A DNA stretch of 64,000 nucleotides, from the NCBI RefSeq assembly GCF_965228705.1, contig NZ_OZ245832.1, forward strand, positions 186,001 to 250,000. The letters are read 5' to 3'. The notes below the pieces were generated by a model. It was not told the origin of the DNA. It saw only the letters and a list, made by a program, of their open reading frames with translations, and searched no databases. Shown here in pieces: positions 25,250 through 33,039 of the stretch. Made by a program: the position numbers and the translations under genes. The first letter of the stretch is position 1; every line of letters starts with the position of its first letter. This stretch comes from Croceimicrobium sp965228705 (GTDB lineage Bacteria > Bacteroidota > Bacteroidia > Flavobacteriales > Schleiferiaceae).

Positions 25250-26026
25250 ATGCAGAACGAAGTCCAAAAATCCGAAAAGTCCTTAAGCTTGCCGTCGGGA
25301 AGTGAAGGGTCATTAGAAATATTCGCGGGAAGTCCCATAAAAGACGCCGATCCTCGTCAGGCTAAGAATGAAATTTATAGAATGATATCTTATATCAAGG
25401 CCATGAATAACGAGGACGTTACAACAGAAGACGTTCAAGCCGAAACCATTCTATTTGTTCAGGAGTTAAGGGTAGCTTATCCGTTTTTGAAATTAGGGGA
25501 AATTGGTCAGGCTTTGCGGCGCGGTGTGCGCGGGGAGTATGGAAAGTACTACGGTCTGAAAGTGATTACCTATTTAGAGTTTATTCGTGGCTGGCTTGAT
25601 TCGAACGACAGAAAAAGGCTAAGAAAGGAATTCAAGAATTCGGAAAGCCGAAAATCTTTAGAGGCTCCGAAAGAGCTTACAAAAGACCAGGAAAACCAAA
25701 TAATTAAAGAAAACTATTCCCAGTTTAAAAAGACTGGCGATTTCGACGATCGCGGCGGGCTTTGTTATAGGATTCTTAAGCGGCGAAATCTTTTAGAGGA
25801 CCAGCCCGAACCTTCGGATCTGTACGAAGAAGCACAGAAAGTCAAGTTAGAACAGATTTCCAGCTTAATGTCTGGCAATTCGCCTATTCCTTTTAGAGCC
25901 GCTAAGGCTCAGAAAGAAAAAATTCAATCTAAGGATTCTTTCCTAGTTCTTAAAGAGGCCGAAAAGATGATCGTTAGGTCCTGGTTTCAGCAGTTGTTAT
26001 TCGAGGAAGAAGAAAATCGGGAATAA
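25250..26026 (+). CDS. Hypothetical protein, DUF6633-like pattern
   Basis: A 258-aa soluble protein. The segment LGEIGQALRRGVRGEYGKYY then GLKVITYLEFIRGWL follows a pattern seen in Bacteroidota mobile-element proteins found next to replication genes. The remainder is charged and helical. It lacks Walker motifs, so it is not a helicase loader ATPase. Start context TTCGAAATG. Position suggests a replication partner; inferred. Confidence 0.6.
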   Translation: MQNEVQKSEKSLSLPSGSEGSLEIFAGSPIKDADPRQAKNEIYRMISYIKAMNNEDVTTEDVQAETILFVQELRVAYPFLKLGEIGQALRRGVRGEYGKYYGLKVITYLEFIRGWLDSNDRKRLRKEFKNSESRKSLEAPKELTKDQENQIIKENYSQFKKTGDFDDRGGLCYRILKRRNLLEDQPEPSDLYEEAQKVKLEQISSLMSGNSPIPFRAAKAQKEKIQSKDSFLVLKEAEKMIVRSWFQQLLFEEEENRE

Positions 26027-26028
26027 AA

Positions 26029-26071
26029 TATCCTAATAATTAGATATTATTATTCTGATTACTTATATTTG
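26029..26071 (+). promoter_or_regulatory. Phage promoter module 3 (degenerate)
   Basis: TATCCTAATAATTAGATA (26029-26046) replaces the palindrome and the -33 TTTG; the 21-nt spacing to TATATTTG (26064-26071) is kept. The AAGAACCACAA box is missing. Drives ssb through a structured leader. Confidence 0.65.
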
Positions 26072-26088
26072 AATTCATAATTCAACGG

Positions 26089-26174
26089 TTTGGTTTAGGT
26101 CTCCCCGTGGGGCTAGTCTTCACGGGGTTTCTTTTCTAAAGAAAACCTTCCAAGCCGTAAACCCCTAAACCAAA
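26089..26174 (+). promoter_or_regulatory. Structured 5' leader of ssb
   Basis: An outer 11-bp stem TTTGGTTTAGG (26089-26099) / CCTAAACCAAA (26164-26174) encloses a hairpin CCCCGTG (26103-26109) / CACGGGG (26121-26127) that is followed by TTTCTTTT. The inner hairpin resembles a terminator and the outer stem ends nine bases before the start codon, so RNA-level control of ssb is possible. Confidence 0.6.
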
Positions 26175-26182
26175 AATTCGAA

Positions 26183-26707
26183 ATGTCAAGCGTCAACAAA
26201 GTAATTTTAATCGGAAACGCGGGGTCCGACCCCGAAATCAAGAGTTTTGATAATGGCGGGAAAATTGCCCGCTTGCCTTTGGCCACGTCGGAGAAGTACA
26301 CCAACCGAAATGGCGAAAAAGTGACTTCAACCGAATGGCATAACCTTATTTTCAGAGGTGGAATCGTTGGAGTAGTCGAAAAATTCGTTTCAAAAGGCGA
26401 TAAGCTCTTTATTGAAGGAAGTATAAAGACTCGTTCCTGGACCGATCGTTCAACGAATACAGAGCGTTACACGACTGAAATCGTCGTTCTAAATATGCAA
26501 ATGCTTTCCAGCAGACAATCGGGGCAGGCTCAAAACGGTGGTTATGCTTCGCCTCAAGCAAATCAGCAACGGCAGCAACCAGCCGCACAACAACAGGCTC
26601 AAAATCAAGGTTCACCAGTTACACAGGGTCAGAACAGATCTTTACCGTCTTACGATTCCAGCGTCCCGAACCCATTTGATGAAGACGACGACGATTTACC
26701 CTTCTAG
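26183..26707 (+). CDS. ssb: Single-stranded DNA-binding protein
   Basis: A 174-aa SSB. The OB domain occupies about residues 1-115 (MSSVNKVILIGNAGSDPEIK, EWHNLIFRGGIVGVVEKFV); a Gln-rich linker follows; the C-terminal tip is FDEDDDDLPF, the acidic peptide that recruits partner proteins. Works with the phage replication and recombination proteins. Start in TTCGAAATG. Confidence 0.93.
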   Translation: MSSVNKVILIGNAGSDPEIKSFDNGGKIARLPLATSEKYTNRNGEKVTSTEWHNLIFRGGIVGVVEKFVSKGDKLFIEGSIKTRSWTDRSTNTERYTTEIVVLNMQMLSSRQSGQAQNGGYASPQANQQRQQPAAQQQAQNQGSPVTQGQNRSLPSYDSSVPNPFDEDDDDLPF

Positions 26708-26709
26708 TT

Positions 26710-27048
26710 ATGTCAGTTCCTAAATCAAATATTAAGCGCGGATCAAGTGTTTCCAGAAAGGCCAGGCGAGTAAACAAGCGTTTAGAGGCCAAGGACGAAG
26801 AAATCTATATTTCTGAAGTTCACGGAAAGCTTAAGGATATTGAAGTTCGATTCGAAAATGCTCTTTTTGAACTTGACGAATCCGAAGAGATAGTCGAGAC
26901 TTACAAAGAATTATTCGACCGTCACGACAAAGAGTTTAGATCGGTTTGCGAAAAGTATCAAAAGCGAATGAGTGTTTTAATCTTAGATCAAGACCGTTTC
27001 GCTAATTACTATAAACCGATAGAACGTTCTAAAGATTCCGACCAATGA
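26710..27048 (+). CDS. Hypothetical coiled-coil phage protein (112 aa)
   Basis: Highly charged helical protein with a basic N-terminus (SNIKRGSSVSRKARRVNKRL) and a probable coiled coil after it. No family recognised. Two bases after ssb and overlapping the NinB-like gene by four bases. Confidence 0.5.
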   Translation: MSVPKSNIKRGSSVSRKARRVNKRLEAKDEEIYISEVHGKLKDIEVRFENALFELDESEEIVETYKELFDRHDKEFRSVCEKYQKRMSVLILDQDRFANYYKPIERSKDSDQ

Positions 27049-27473
27049 AAGCGACGGTTTCTTCATTAGTTCAAGACGGCCGTCTTAAGAATGGACAGGC
27101 CTCAAGGTCTTTGCGTAAGATCCTTGCGCAGTTTGAAGGTAAGGAAGTAGACATCACGGTTCAAAGGCATAGAAAACCGAGGAGCAAAGAGCAAAACCGA
27201 TATTACTGGGCCGTCGTTTCAGTAGCTAGGAACGCGATAAATGAAGCGGGGAACACTATGTCCGCTCAGGAAGTACACGATTATTTCAGAGGCGAATACC
27301 TAAGGGAAGAGATCCACGTAGGAGAGGGGAATTTAATCAATAGGATTAAATCGACTACAGAGCTTTCGACTTTTGAAATGACTGAATATGTAGAGAGAAT
27401 CCGACAATTCTGCGCTGAAATGTTCGGCGTCTACATTCCAGACCCATCGGAACAAATCGAATTAGCGGTATGA
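27045..27473 (+). CDS. NinB-like recombination protein
   Basis: A 142-aa protein with the segment RHRKPRSKEQNRYYWAVVSV followed by a helical domain. A basic patch and then an xxEQNxxYW motif is the signature of the NinB/Orf type of phage proteins, which bind single-stranded DNA and help RecFOR-like recombination. Assignment rests on this motif, size and place among SSB and nuclease genes. Confidence 0.55.
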   Translation: MKATVSSLVQDGRLKNGQASRSLRKILAQFEGKEVDITVQRHRKPRSKEQNRYYWAVVSVARNAINEAGNTMSAQEVHDYFRGEYLREEIHVGEGNLINRIKSTTELSTFEMTEYVERIRQFCAEMFGVYIPDPSEQIELAV

Positions 27474-28093
27474 GTACGGAAATTAAAAAGGTTTGGACAC
27501 CAACCCGACAGAATACCCGCGACTTTTATTCTATCGGTTTGCCCGCCGTCACTACAGTACTGAAAGAAACGGAGAGCCAGGAAAAGCGCGAATCATTAGC
27601 TAAGTGGCGCGCTAAGGTTGGGGAAGCGGAAGCCGAACGGATACGACAAGAGGCCTTTTCAAACGGGTCTTATTTTCACCAGCAAATCGAAAATTTCGCC
27701 AGATCTGGGAAGTGTAGCGAAGTTTCTGTCGCTAATTACATAGAATCTAATTTCCAGCTTATCGACGTGGAAAAGCCTCTTCATTCTTTCAAGTGGGGAT
27801 ATAAGGGGATTCGTGACGCTAAGGCCATTCATAAGAAAACAGGTTTAGTTTATGCTATTGACTGGAAAACTGCCCGAAAGCCGAAAGATGAATCGTACCT
27901 GGAAGACGAGTTTCAGCAGCTTGCGGCTCTTAATGGATTAGACCCCTGTCAAGGCGGGTTAATAGTTCGATTTATTCCTGGTCTTGATGTTCCTCAGGAG
28001 TTTTTTAGATCGGTTGACGATATGCGAAAGGACTGGGTTCTTTTTAATCAGAGACTAAAAATGTACAGGGAAATGAAAAAAGAAAGCGCATGA
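27470..28093 (+). CDS. PD-(D/E)xK exonuclease, MGME1-like
   Basis: A 207-aa protein. GLPAVTTVLKETES and LAKWRAKVGEAEAERIRQEA then NGSYFHQQIENF match the N-terminal part of MGME1-like phage exonucleases. The nuclease core is visible as IRDAKAIHKKTGLVYAIDWK followed by TARKPK and DEFQQLAALNG (D, D-x-K and Q). Predicted single-strand or recombination exonuclease. Overlaps its neighbours by four bases on both sides. Confidence 0.75.
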   Translation: MSTEIKKVWTPTRQNTRDFYSIGLPAVTTVLKETESQEKRESLAKWRAKVGEAEAERIRQEAFSNGSYFHQQIENFARSGKCSEVSVANYIESNFQLIDVEKPLHSFKWGYKGIRDAKAIHKKTGLVYAIDWKTARKPKDESYLEDEFQQLAALNGLDPCQGGLIVRFIPGLDVPQEFFRSVDDMRKDWVLFNQRLKMYREMKKESA

Positions 28094-28563
28094 CGTTCGA
28101 AGTAGTACACCCAGAAGGAGCCCACAACGCTAAGCCCTGGTTTGTTTGGCTGTTAATCGGATTGGTATCGCTTATTTCCAGGAAGGTGACTTTAGAATTT
28201 TCCGTTCTATCTCGTTACTATCTGGATAAAGAGGATCAGGGCGATTTAAATAAAATTATCGGCCGCGGTGGATTCCGTGGTAAAATGATAAATGAGGTTT
28301 ATACTCGGAAGGACGAAAAGTTCCTAGCCTGGAGATTTAACCCTTCCCGTTTCAGGTTTGAGATTTTCCACTATTGGCGGGATAATTACAAAATGAGATT
28401 CGAAAAGGTCGGGGAACTTTCACCAGGGCAAAGAATGATTTTCGATATTGGGTTTATGAAATCTTGGCGAAGTGCTCGTCTTTTACCGATCCCGCCGTAT
28501 TTCGGCGGAAACCGACCCGCCCCCGATTACCTTGTCTACAAGCTTAAGTTTCATTTATGGTAA
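28090..28563 (+). CDS. Hypothetical phage protein (157 aa)
   Basis: One hydrophobic segment near the N-terminus (FVWLLIGLVSLISRK) could be a membrane helix; the rest is basic and aromatic (FRFEIFHYWRDNYKMRFEKV). No family recognised. Overlaps the terminase small subunit gene by seven bases. Confidence 0.5.
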   Translation: MTFEVVHPEGAHNAKPWFVWLLIGLVSLISRKVTLEFSVLSRYYLDKEDQGDLNKIIGRGGFRGKMINEVYTRKDEKFLAWRFNPSRFRFEIFHYWRDNYKMRFEKVGELSPGQRMIFDIGFMKSWRSARLLPIPPYFGGNRPAPDYLVYKLKFHLW

Positions 28564-29123
28564 CTAAAAAAGACACTACGAAACCAACTCAAAGGAAGGC
28601 GCCTAAAAAAAGGGCGTCTTCTGCCGTTTCTACCACTAAGCGAAAAACAACGCGTAGAACCACCAGGAAGAAACCAGAGGCCGAAATAGATCCTAATGGG
28701 CTTAAGCCTTCAGAGGTAGCGACCCAGAAGAAGAAGGAAGCCATTCTTGAAGCGTTGGTGTCTAATGATTTTCATATCACGAACGCCTGTAAAAATGTAG
28801 GGATAGACCGAAAAACCTTTTACAACTGGTTAAACCGCGATCAGGAATTCGCGGACCTCTACCTAATGATTCAAGAGCAGGACTTAGATAATTCGGAATT
28901 AACCCTTCGTCGTCTTCGTGACGGCGTTCCTAAGTTGGATCAAGACGGTAAATTCATAGGGTGGAAAATCCGACCCGATACTCTGGCCGTAATGTTTCAC
29001 CTAAAGACTAAAGGAAAGAAACGCGGATATGTCGAGCGCCAGGAAATAACAGGAAAGGACGGTTCAAGCCTCAACGTTACAGTTCAGGTAGTAGGGGCCA
29101 ATGAAGAGGATATAAACCTGTAG
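28557..29123 (+). CDS. Terminase small subunit
   Basis: A 188-aa protein. A very basic Lys/Arg/Thr-rich tail (about 1-45) precedes an HTH (VSNDFHITNACKNVGIDRKT, then FYNWLNRDQEF) and a helical oligomerisation region ending in VTVQVVGANEED. This is the form of phage terminase small subunits that bind the packaging site. It directly precedes the large subunit by one base. Confidence 0.75.
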   Translation: MVTKKDTTKPTQRKAPKKRASSAVSTTKRKTTRRTTRKKPEAEIDPNGLKPSEVATQKKKEAILEALVSNDFHITNACKNVGIDRKTFYNWLNRDQEFADLYLMIQEQDLDNSELTLRRLRDGVPKLDQDGKFIGWKIRPDTLAVMFHLKTKGKKRGYVERQEITGKDGSSLNVTVQVVGANEEDINL

Positions 29124-29124
29124 C

Positions 29125-30330
29125 GTGATAAATCCAACCGTTAGCGTAAAGCCAAAGGCGAATAAGGTGTACGCTCATTGCGCGGCGGTTTACCGTGCTT
29201 TCCAGGAAGACGAACGGTATAAAATTTTAGTCGAGCAGGGCGGGACTCGGTCGGGTAAAACCTACAATATTCTAATTTGGATAATCTTCGGGTATTGCCT
29301 TCAGAATACAGGGAAGCGCGTTTCTATCGTTCGAAAAACCCTTCCAGCCCTGAAGGGTTCCGCGATGCAAGATTTCTTTGAAATCCTCGAAAATTACAAG
29401 CTTTACGATTCAAGGTTTCACAACAAGACCGAGAAGACCTACGAACTTAACGGGAATACTGTAGAGTTTTTCTCAATAGACGACCAGCAGAAAGTAAGGG
29501 GTAAAAAGCGAGACCTCTTATTTTGCAATGAGGTAAACGAGTTACTTTATCAGGATTTCTTTCAGTTGTCGATCAGGACAAATGAAATAATGATAATGGA
29601 CTTCAATCCCGACGAAGAATATCATTGGTTATTCGACAAGGTTATCCCACGTAAGGACGCCGCGTTCTTCCAAACAAGTTACAAAGACAATCCTTTCCTT
29701 CCTTCTTCCTTGATTAAGGAAATCGAACTTCTTAAAGACACAGACGAAACCCTTTGGCAGGTGTTCGGATTAGGAAACAAGGCCCAAAATAAAGCTTTAA
29801 TCTTCCCTAACGTACAAGATATTGACAGCGTCCCAGAAGACGCGAAGCTAATAGGCCGAGGTCTTGACTTTGGTTACTCACCAGACCCCACGGCTTTAAT
29901 CGCAGTTTATCGTCGCGGAAACGATTTGATTCTGGACGAAGAAATCTATCAGCATGAGCTTACACCGAAGGCTCTCGACGATCTCCTTAAAGAAGCGGGA
30001 ATTAGTCGCGGCGATGATATACGGCACGATCGAGGGCAGGAAATGACCGTCGCCGATCTTAAGAAAAAGGGGTGGAAATTTGTAAAGGCCAAGAAAGGCC
30101 CGAACTCAATTAAGCACGGTATTACTAAGCTGAAAGAGTTTAGAATCTTTGTAACGTCCAGGTCTAAAAACCTCAGAAAGGAGTTTAAGCTTTACAAGTA
30201 CAAGGAAGACAACGGCGGAAACATTCTTGCGGAACCAATAGACGCTTGGAACCATGGAATTGACGCGGTTCGCTACGCTATTGAGCCCCTTGCGTCAAAG
30301 AGGTCGAAGGCCCGCGCGTCTGTACTCTGA
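29125..30330 (+). CDS. Terminase large subunit
   Basis: A 401-aa packaging motor starting at GTG. The ATPase domain has Walker A GGTRSGKTYN near residue 39 and a following IVRKTLPALKGSAMQDFFE segment; the nuclease domain has GLDFGYSPDPTALIAV near 245 and AWNHGIDAVRYAIEPL near the C-terminus. The pattern is that of the PBSX/Terminase_3 group. It cuts concatemers and translocates DNA into the prohead through the portal. Confidence 0.92.
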   Translation: MINPTVSVKPKANKVYAHCAAVYRAFQEDERYKILVEQGGTRSGKTYNILIWIIFGYCLQNTGKRVSIVRKTLPALKGSAMQDFFEILENYKLYDSRFHNKTEKTYELNGNTVEFFSIDDQQKVRGKKRDLLFCNEVNELLYQDFFQLSIRTNEIMIMDFNPDEEYHWLFDKVIPRKDAAFFQTSYKDNPFLPSSLIKEIELLKDTDETLWQVFGLGNKAQNKALIFPNVQDIDSVPEDAKLIGRGLDFGYSPDPTALIAVYRRGNDLILDEEIYQHELTPKALDDLLKEAGISRGDDIRHDRGQEMTVADLKKKGWKFVKAKKGPNSIKHGITKLKEFRIFVTSRSKNLRKEFKLYKYKEDNGGNILAEPIDAWNHGIDAVRYAIEPLASKRSKARASVL

Positions 30331-30516
30331 TAGGTCCGCGATTTCCACGAAAAACGACAAAAAAGGGCGCGTGACGTCACAACGGACCGCTAGACAACTG
30401 AATCACCGTTCAAGCGATTTAAACGCGACAGCGGCCGCGATACGAATCGAAGCGGCGCGAATTAGCCCCGATTGGCTCCTGTTATTTTACTGAAATGAAA
30501 ATTTTATTGAAATAAT
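30331..30516. other. Gap between terminase and promoter module 4
   Basis: 186 bases with no supported gene. It holds the perfect palindrome GTGACGTCAC at 30371-30380 and GC-rich sequence unlike the promoter beyond it. Nothing else is recognised. Confidence 0.4.
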
Positions 30517-30578
30517 TATCCTAATATTTGGATAAATAGATAATTCTTACTTATATTTGACCCAGTTAAGAACCACAA
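30517..30578 (+). promoter_or_regulatory. Phage promoter module 4
   Basis: TATCCTAATATTTGGATA (30517-30534), 21 nt after its TTTG comes TATATTTG (30552-30559), then AAGAACCACAA (30568-30578). The palindrome is identical to module 1. Heads the accessory block. Confidence 0.8.
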
Positions 30579-30589
30579 ATCAAATCGAA

Positions 30590-30763
30590 ATGCGAGCTTC
30601 AGTATCTTATTCAGAACCAGGAAAAATTCAAGTTTTCACAAAATATGAGTTGAAAGGTGTAGGTGTGAAGAGAATGGGACTAAAGTCAAATGGTGAAACG
30701 AGATATCTTCTTACACAAAGAGCTTACGAAAAGGTTAGTCATAAATGCGAGTGGATTGGGTGA
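30590..30763 (+). CDS. Small hypothetical phage protein (57 aa)
   Basis: Start at the ATG at 30590 in ATCGAAATG, not the in-frame 30557 codon, which would lie inside the promoter. Strand-rich short basic protein (KIQVFTKYELKGVGVKRMGL). No family recognised. First gene behind module 4. Confidence 0.5.
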   Translation: MRASVSYSEPGKIQVFTKYELKGVGVKRMGLKSNGETRYLLTQRAYEKVSHKCEWIG

Positions 30764-31038
30764 AATTAAAGCGGGGGCGTCGCAATGCTGAGGCGACAGG
30801 CCCCCGCGCCTATTGAAATATTAGGGTTCCTGCCAAAGTATGGGTCCCAACGGGAGCGGACGAGGACTAAAGTGTTATTCCTGTTTCCTAACGATCAGCC
30901 CCTAATTTCTGAATGTATGATCGGAACGAAATAAAGACGCGGCAGGCTAAGCGCATGAGTGTTAAAGGAATGAAACAGCGGAGTTTCGCAATTCTTGCAG
31001 ATAAAAATTGTAACGCGGGGGGCGTAGCTCCCCGATTT
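30764..31038 (+). ncRNA. Noncoding structured segment after the 57-aa gene
   Basis: No convincing ORF. It opens with a strong hairpin: GCGGGGG (30771-30777) pairs with CCCCCGC (30801-30807) and GTCGC with GCGAC inside it, with no T-run after it, so it is not a plain terminator. A second small hairpin CGGGG/CCCCG lies just before the tRNA-like element. It probably forms part of a transcript from module 4. Role unknown. Confidence 0.4.
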
Positions 31039-31153
31039 GCGGGGGTCGCTCAATTGGAAGAGCGAACGGGTGCACCCCTTTTTTAAACTGGAATGCATAA
31101 CAGTTTCTAAAAGGACAGGGCGTTAGATTTGGGTTCGAGTCCCGACCACCGCG
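31039..31153 (+). tRNA. tRNA-like element with about 44-nt hairpin insertion in the anticodon region
   Basis: Acceptor GCGGGGG/CCACCGC (6 of 7 pairs), T8-C9, D-arm GCTC-AATTGGAA-GAGC, anticodon-stem AACG/CGTT, T-arm TTGGG-TTCGAGT-CCCGA. The loop after AACGG reads GTGCAC, placing U33 and a GCA (Cys) anticodon in register. Between there and CGTT lies a long hairpin, CCTTTTTTAAACTG with CAGTTTCTAAAAGG (12 of 14 pairs). CCA is not encoded. It could be a degenerate tRNA, a tRNA with a very long variable arm, or a tRNA mimic. Confidence 0.5.
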
Positions 31154-31241
31154 CAACTACATAGAGATAAAAACCCTTTGCCCGACTGGTTTCCTAGAAT
31201 AGAGGTTTGAATCGGGCTTTGTTAAATCTAAATCGTTCGAA

Positions 31242-31487
31242 ATGCAAAAAATGAACATTCGAATATTTGACCCTAACCAAGTCAAATCTTACCAATCACT
31301 TCAGAAGATCGCGGAAGTCTACCGCCTTTCTTTTCGTCGACTTGCTCAAGTCGAAACTTGGTTCCTATTGAACTTTGGTTCACACATGAAATTTGAAGCC
31401 GCTACAGATTTCGACGTCGAGGCCGCGAAGCGCGCGGGGAAATACTACGAAGAGAATATCGAAATCGAAACCGAAAACGCTGCGTAG
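31242..31487 (+). CDS. Hypothetical phage protein (81 aa)
   Basis: Helical protein (KIAEVYRLSFRRLAQVETWF) with an acidic tail. No family recognised. Start context TTCGAAATG. First protein gene after the noncoding segment and only two bases before the next gene. Confidence 0.5.
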   Translation: MQKMNIRIFDPNQVKSYQSLQKIAEVYRLSFRRLAQVETWFLLNFGSHMKFEAATDFDVEAAKRAGKYYEENIEIETENAA

Positions 31488-31489
31488 TT

Positions 31490-31693
31490 ATGGAAATAGT
31501 TGTTGTAAAAGAGTGCGCGAATGGAAACGCCTCTGTTGGTACTGAATGGTTAGAAACAAAGGTGTTTGAAGAGTCTAGCACGATTAAAGAGGTCTTAGAC
31601 TGGGCTAATCCGATTAGACCTTTTGAGAAGAAAAGATCTAACTACCAAGGTAGGATAATGATAACAGTAGCGAGTACAGGCGATGGAATTTGA
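31490..31693 (+). CDS. Hypothetical phage protein (67 aa)
   Basis: Short strand-rich protein (MEIVVVKECANGNASVGTEW). No family recognised. Its end overlaps the following gene by 11 bases, so they are probably translated together. Confidence 0.45.
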   Translation: MEIVVVKECANGNASVGTEWLETKVFEESSTIKEVLDWANPIRPFEKKRSNYQGRIMITVASTGDGI

Positions 31694-32210
31694 AGTGTTT
31701 ATAGTGAGCGACCCAGGCGACGAGGTCGCCCACGCTTACGAGGATTACGAGTGTATCGAAGCTAATATATCTAGCCGTGAAAAACTTATCGACGCTTTAT
31801 ACTGGGCAAAAGCCGCGGGCCGTAATGGCCCCGTTTTCGACGCGATGATCCGAGATAAGGCGGACGACGCGATCAGCGTTCTAGGCGTCGGTTGCCCGCA
31901 TTCCTGCGGACCCTCGGATTATAGCCACGGCGGAAAATGCGAAAGAATGGGGTGTCGGAAGCCAGACGAAAGCGACGCGACGCCGTCGAATCAGGCGCTT
32001 AATCTATTGATGAACCTAGCTAACTTCTGCGGGGCGGAATTCGAAAACGAATCTTTAGCGGTGGACTTTATTAAGGAATACGGTCGGCAGTTCGCTAAGG
32101 CAGCGTTCGAGGACGCTAAAAAGCTGGCGCCGCCGAAAGACAGGGGGGAATTATTTTCTAATCGTTTCGAAACCTTCGAAGATTGGTTTCAACAATCAGA
32201 TTTTATATAA
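31683..32210 (+). CDS. Hypothetical Cys-rich phage protein (175 aa)
   Basis: The middle holds CPHSCGPSDYSHGGKCERMG followed by C, a possible zinc site with Cys and His ligands. N- and C-terminal parts are acidic and helical. GC content is visibly higher than in the AT-rich genes on either side, which suggests separate acquisition. No family recognised. Confidence 0.5.
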   Translation: MEFEVFIVSDPGDEVAHAYEDYECIEANISSREKLIDALYWAKAAGRNGPVFDAMIRDKADDAISVLGVGCPHSCGPSDYSHGGKCERMGCRKPDESDATPSNQALNLLMNLANFCGAEFENESLAVDFIKEYGRQFAKAAFEDAKKLAPPKDRGELFSNRFETFEDWFQQSDFI

Positions 32211-32226
32211 CGACAAATCGAAAGCC

Positions 32227-32421
32227 ATGAGTAAGAAGAAGATTAGTCGTTTTGAATATGCCATAACGGAAATTTGTGATCCTGACAATATCCATAATTA
32301 TGAAGCTTACACTGAAGCTGAGGAGCGTCAACAAAGAATTAAAAACTTAAATAGTCAATTGGGTAAGATTCGGACTAAGGATGGCAGAAAGCTGACAATA
32401 AAGGATATAAGCCATGATTAG
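32227..32421 (+). CDS. Hypothetical phage protein (64 aa)
   Basis: Charged helical small protein (EAEERQQRIKNLNSQLGKIR). No family recognised. It overlaps the next gene by eight bases. Confidence 0.45.
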   Translation: MSKKKISRFEYAITEICDPDNIHNYEAYTEAEERQQRIKNLNSQLGKIRTKDGRKLTIKDISHD

Positions 32422-32659
32422 ACTACTAAAAAAGCTGACTACCGCCCAGGAAAGATATGATTCTGCCATCGAACAGGCTGAAGCAGGTCTAAAGGGCAAG
32501 ATAGAGTTTGATTTCTTCATTGTGTACCAGGATTCTGATTTGTGTTGGGTAGTAGTGGATAGTGAAAATTCAGACAATGCCCCGCTTTCAGATTGCTTGG
32601 CGATCATAGACGAAAAAGGCAAACTCACTTTAGAAGATTACAAACGAAAAAGAATTTAA
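32414..32659 (+). CDS. Hypothetical phage protein (81 aa)
   Basis: An N-terminal helix followed by strands (KIEFDFFIVYQDSDLCWVVV) and a helical end. No family recognised. Three bases before the next gene. Confidence 0.45.
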   Translation: MIRLLKKLTTAQERYDSAIEQAEAGLKGKIEFDFFIVYQDSDLCWVVVDSENSDNAPLSDCLAIIDEKGKLTLEDYKRKRI

Positions 32660-32662
32660 GCC

Positions 32663-33037
32663 ATGAGTAAAGAACTAAGCGCAGAGGAAATAGCCAAAAA
32701 GGCTTTTCTTGAACAAGAAAGCGGGTTTTCATTTGAAGGTTTAGACAAAGTAACAAAGAAACTGGTTGTTAAATCGATGGAAGAGTTCGCCACCGCCCGT
32801 CTCGAAGCGTATAGGGAGGAGTTTGAAAAAGCAATAGACCTACTCGAACGTCAAAAGAACGGATTTGAAAGTGATAGAGATAATGAACCGAGCAAATTAG
32901 ATCGCGCTGATTATGAACAGTACGATATGATTTGCGAGTTTCTAAATTCACTTAACGCCCACGAATACACCGAAGCAGAACAGAACTGCAAAGGGTGCTT
33001 TGGGCCGTGTGGATATTGTAGAACTAAAGAAGATTAG
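32663..33037 (+). CDS. Hypothetical phage protein with C-terminal Cys cluster (124 aa)
   Basis: Acidic helical body (SAEEIAKKAFLEQESGF) and a C-terminal CKGCFGPCGYC, four cysteines in nine residues spacing that could bind zinc or iron-sulfur. No family recognised. Confidence 0.45.
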   Translation: MSKELSAEEIAKKAFLEQESGFSFEGLDKVTKKLVVKSMEEFATARLEAYREEFEKAIDLLERQKNGFESDRDNEPSKLDRADYEQYDMICEFLNSLNAHEYTEAEQNCKGCFGPCGYCRTKED

Positions 33038-33039
33038 TG

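Noticed and set aside
30371..30380. Palindrome GTGACGTCAC after terminase
   Set aside because: A single 10-bp palindrome in a GC-rich stretch can occur by chance; no second copy was found.
30254..30493. Plus-strand ORF of 79 aa over the terminase end
   Set aside because: It overlaps the terminase C-terminus in another frame, gives an unnatural Arg-rich protein, and its second half covers a GC-rich gap.
31039..31153. Group I intron in a tRNA
   Set aside because: The insertion is only about 44 nt and shows one hairpin, far too small for a self-splicing intron.
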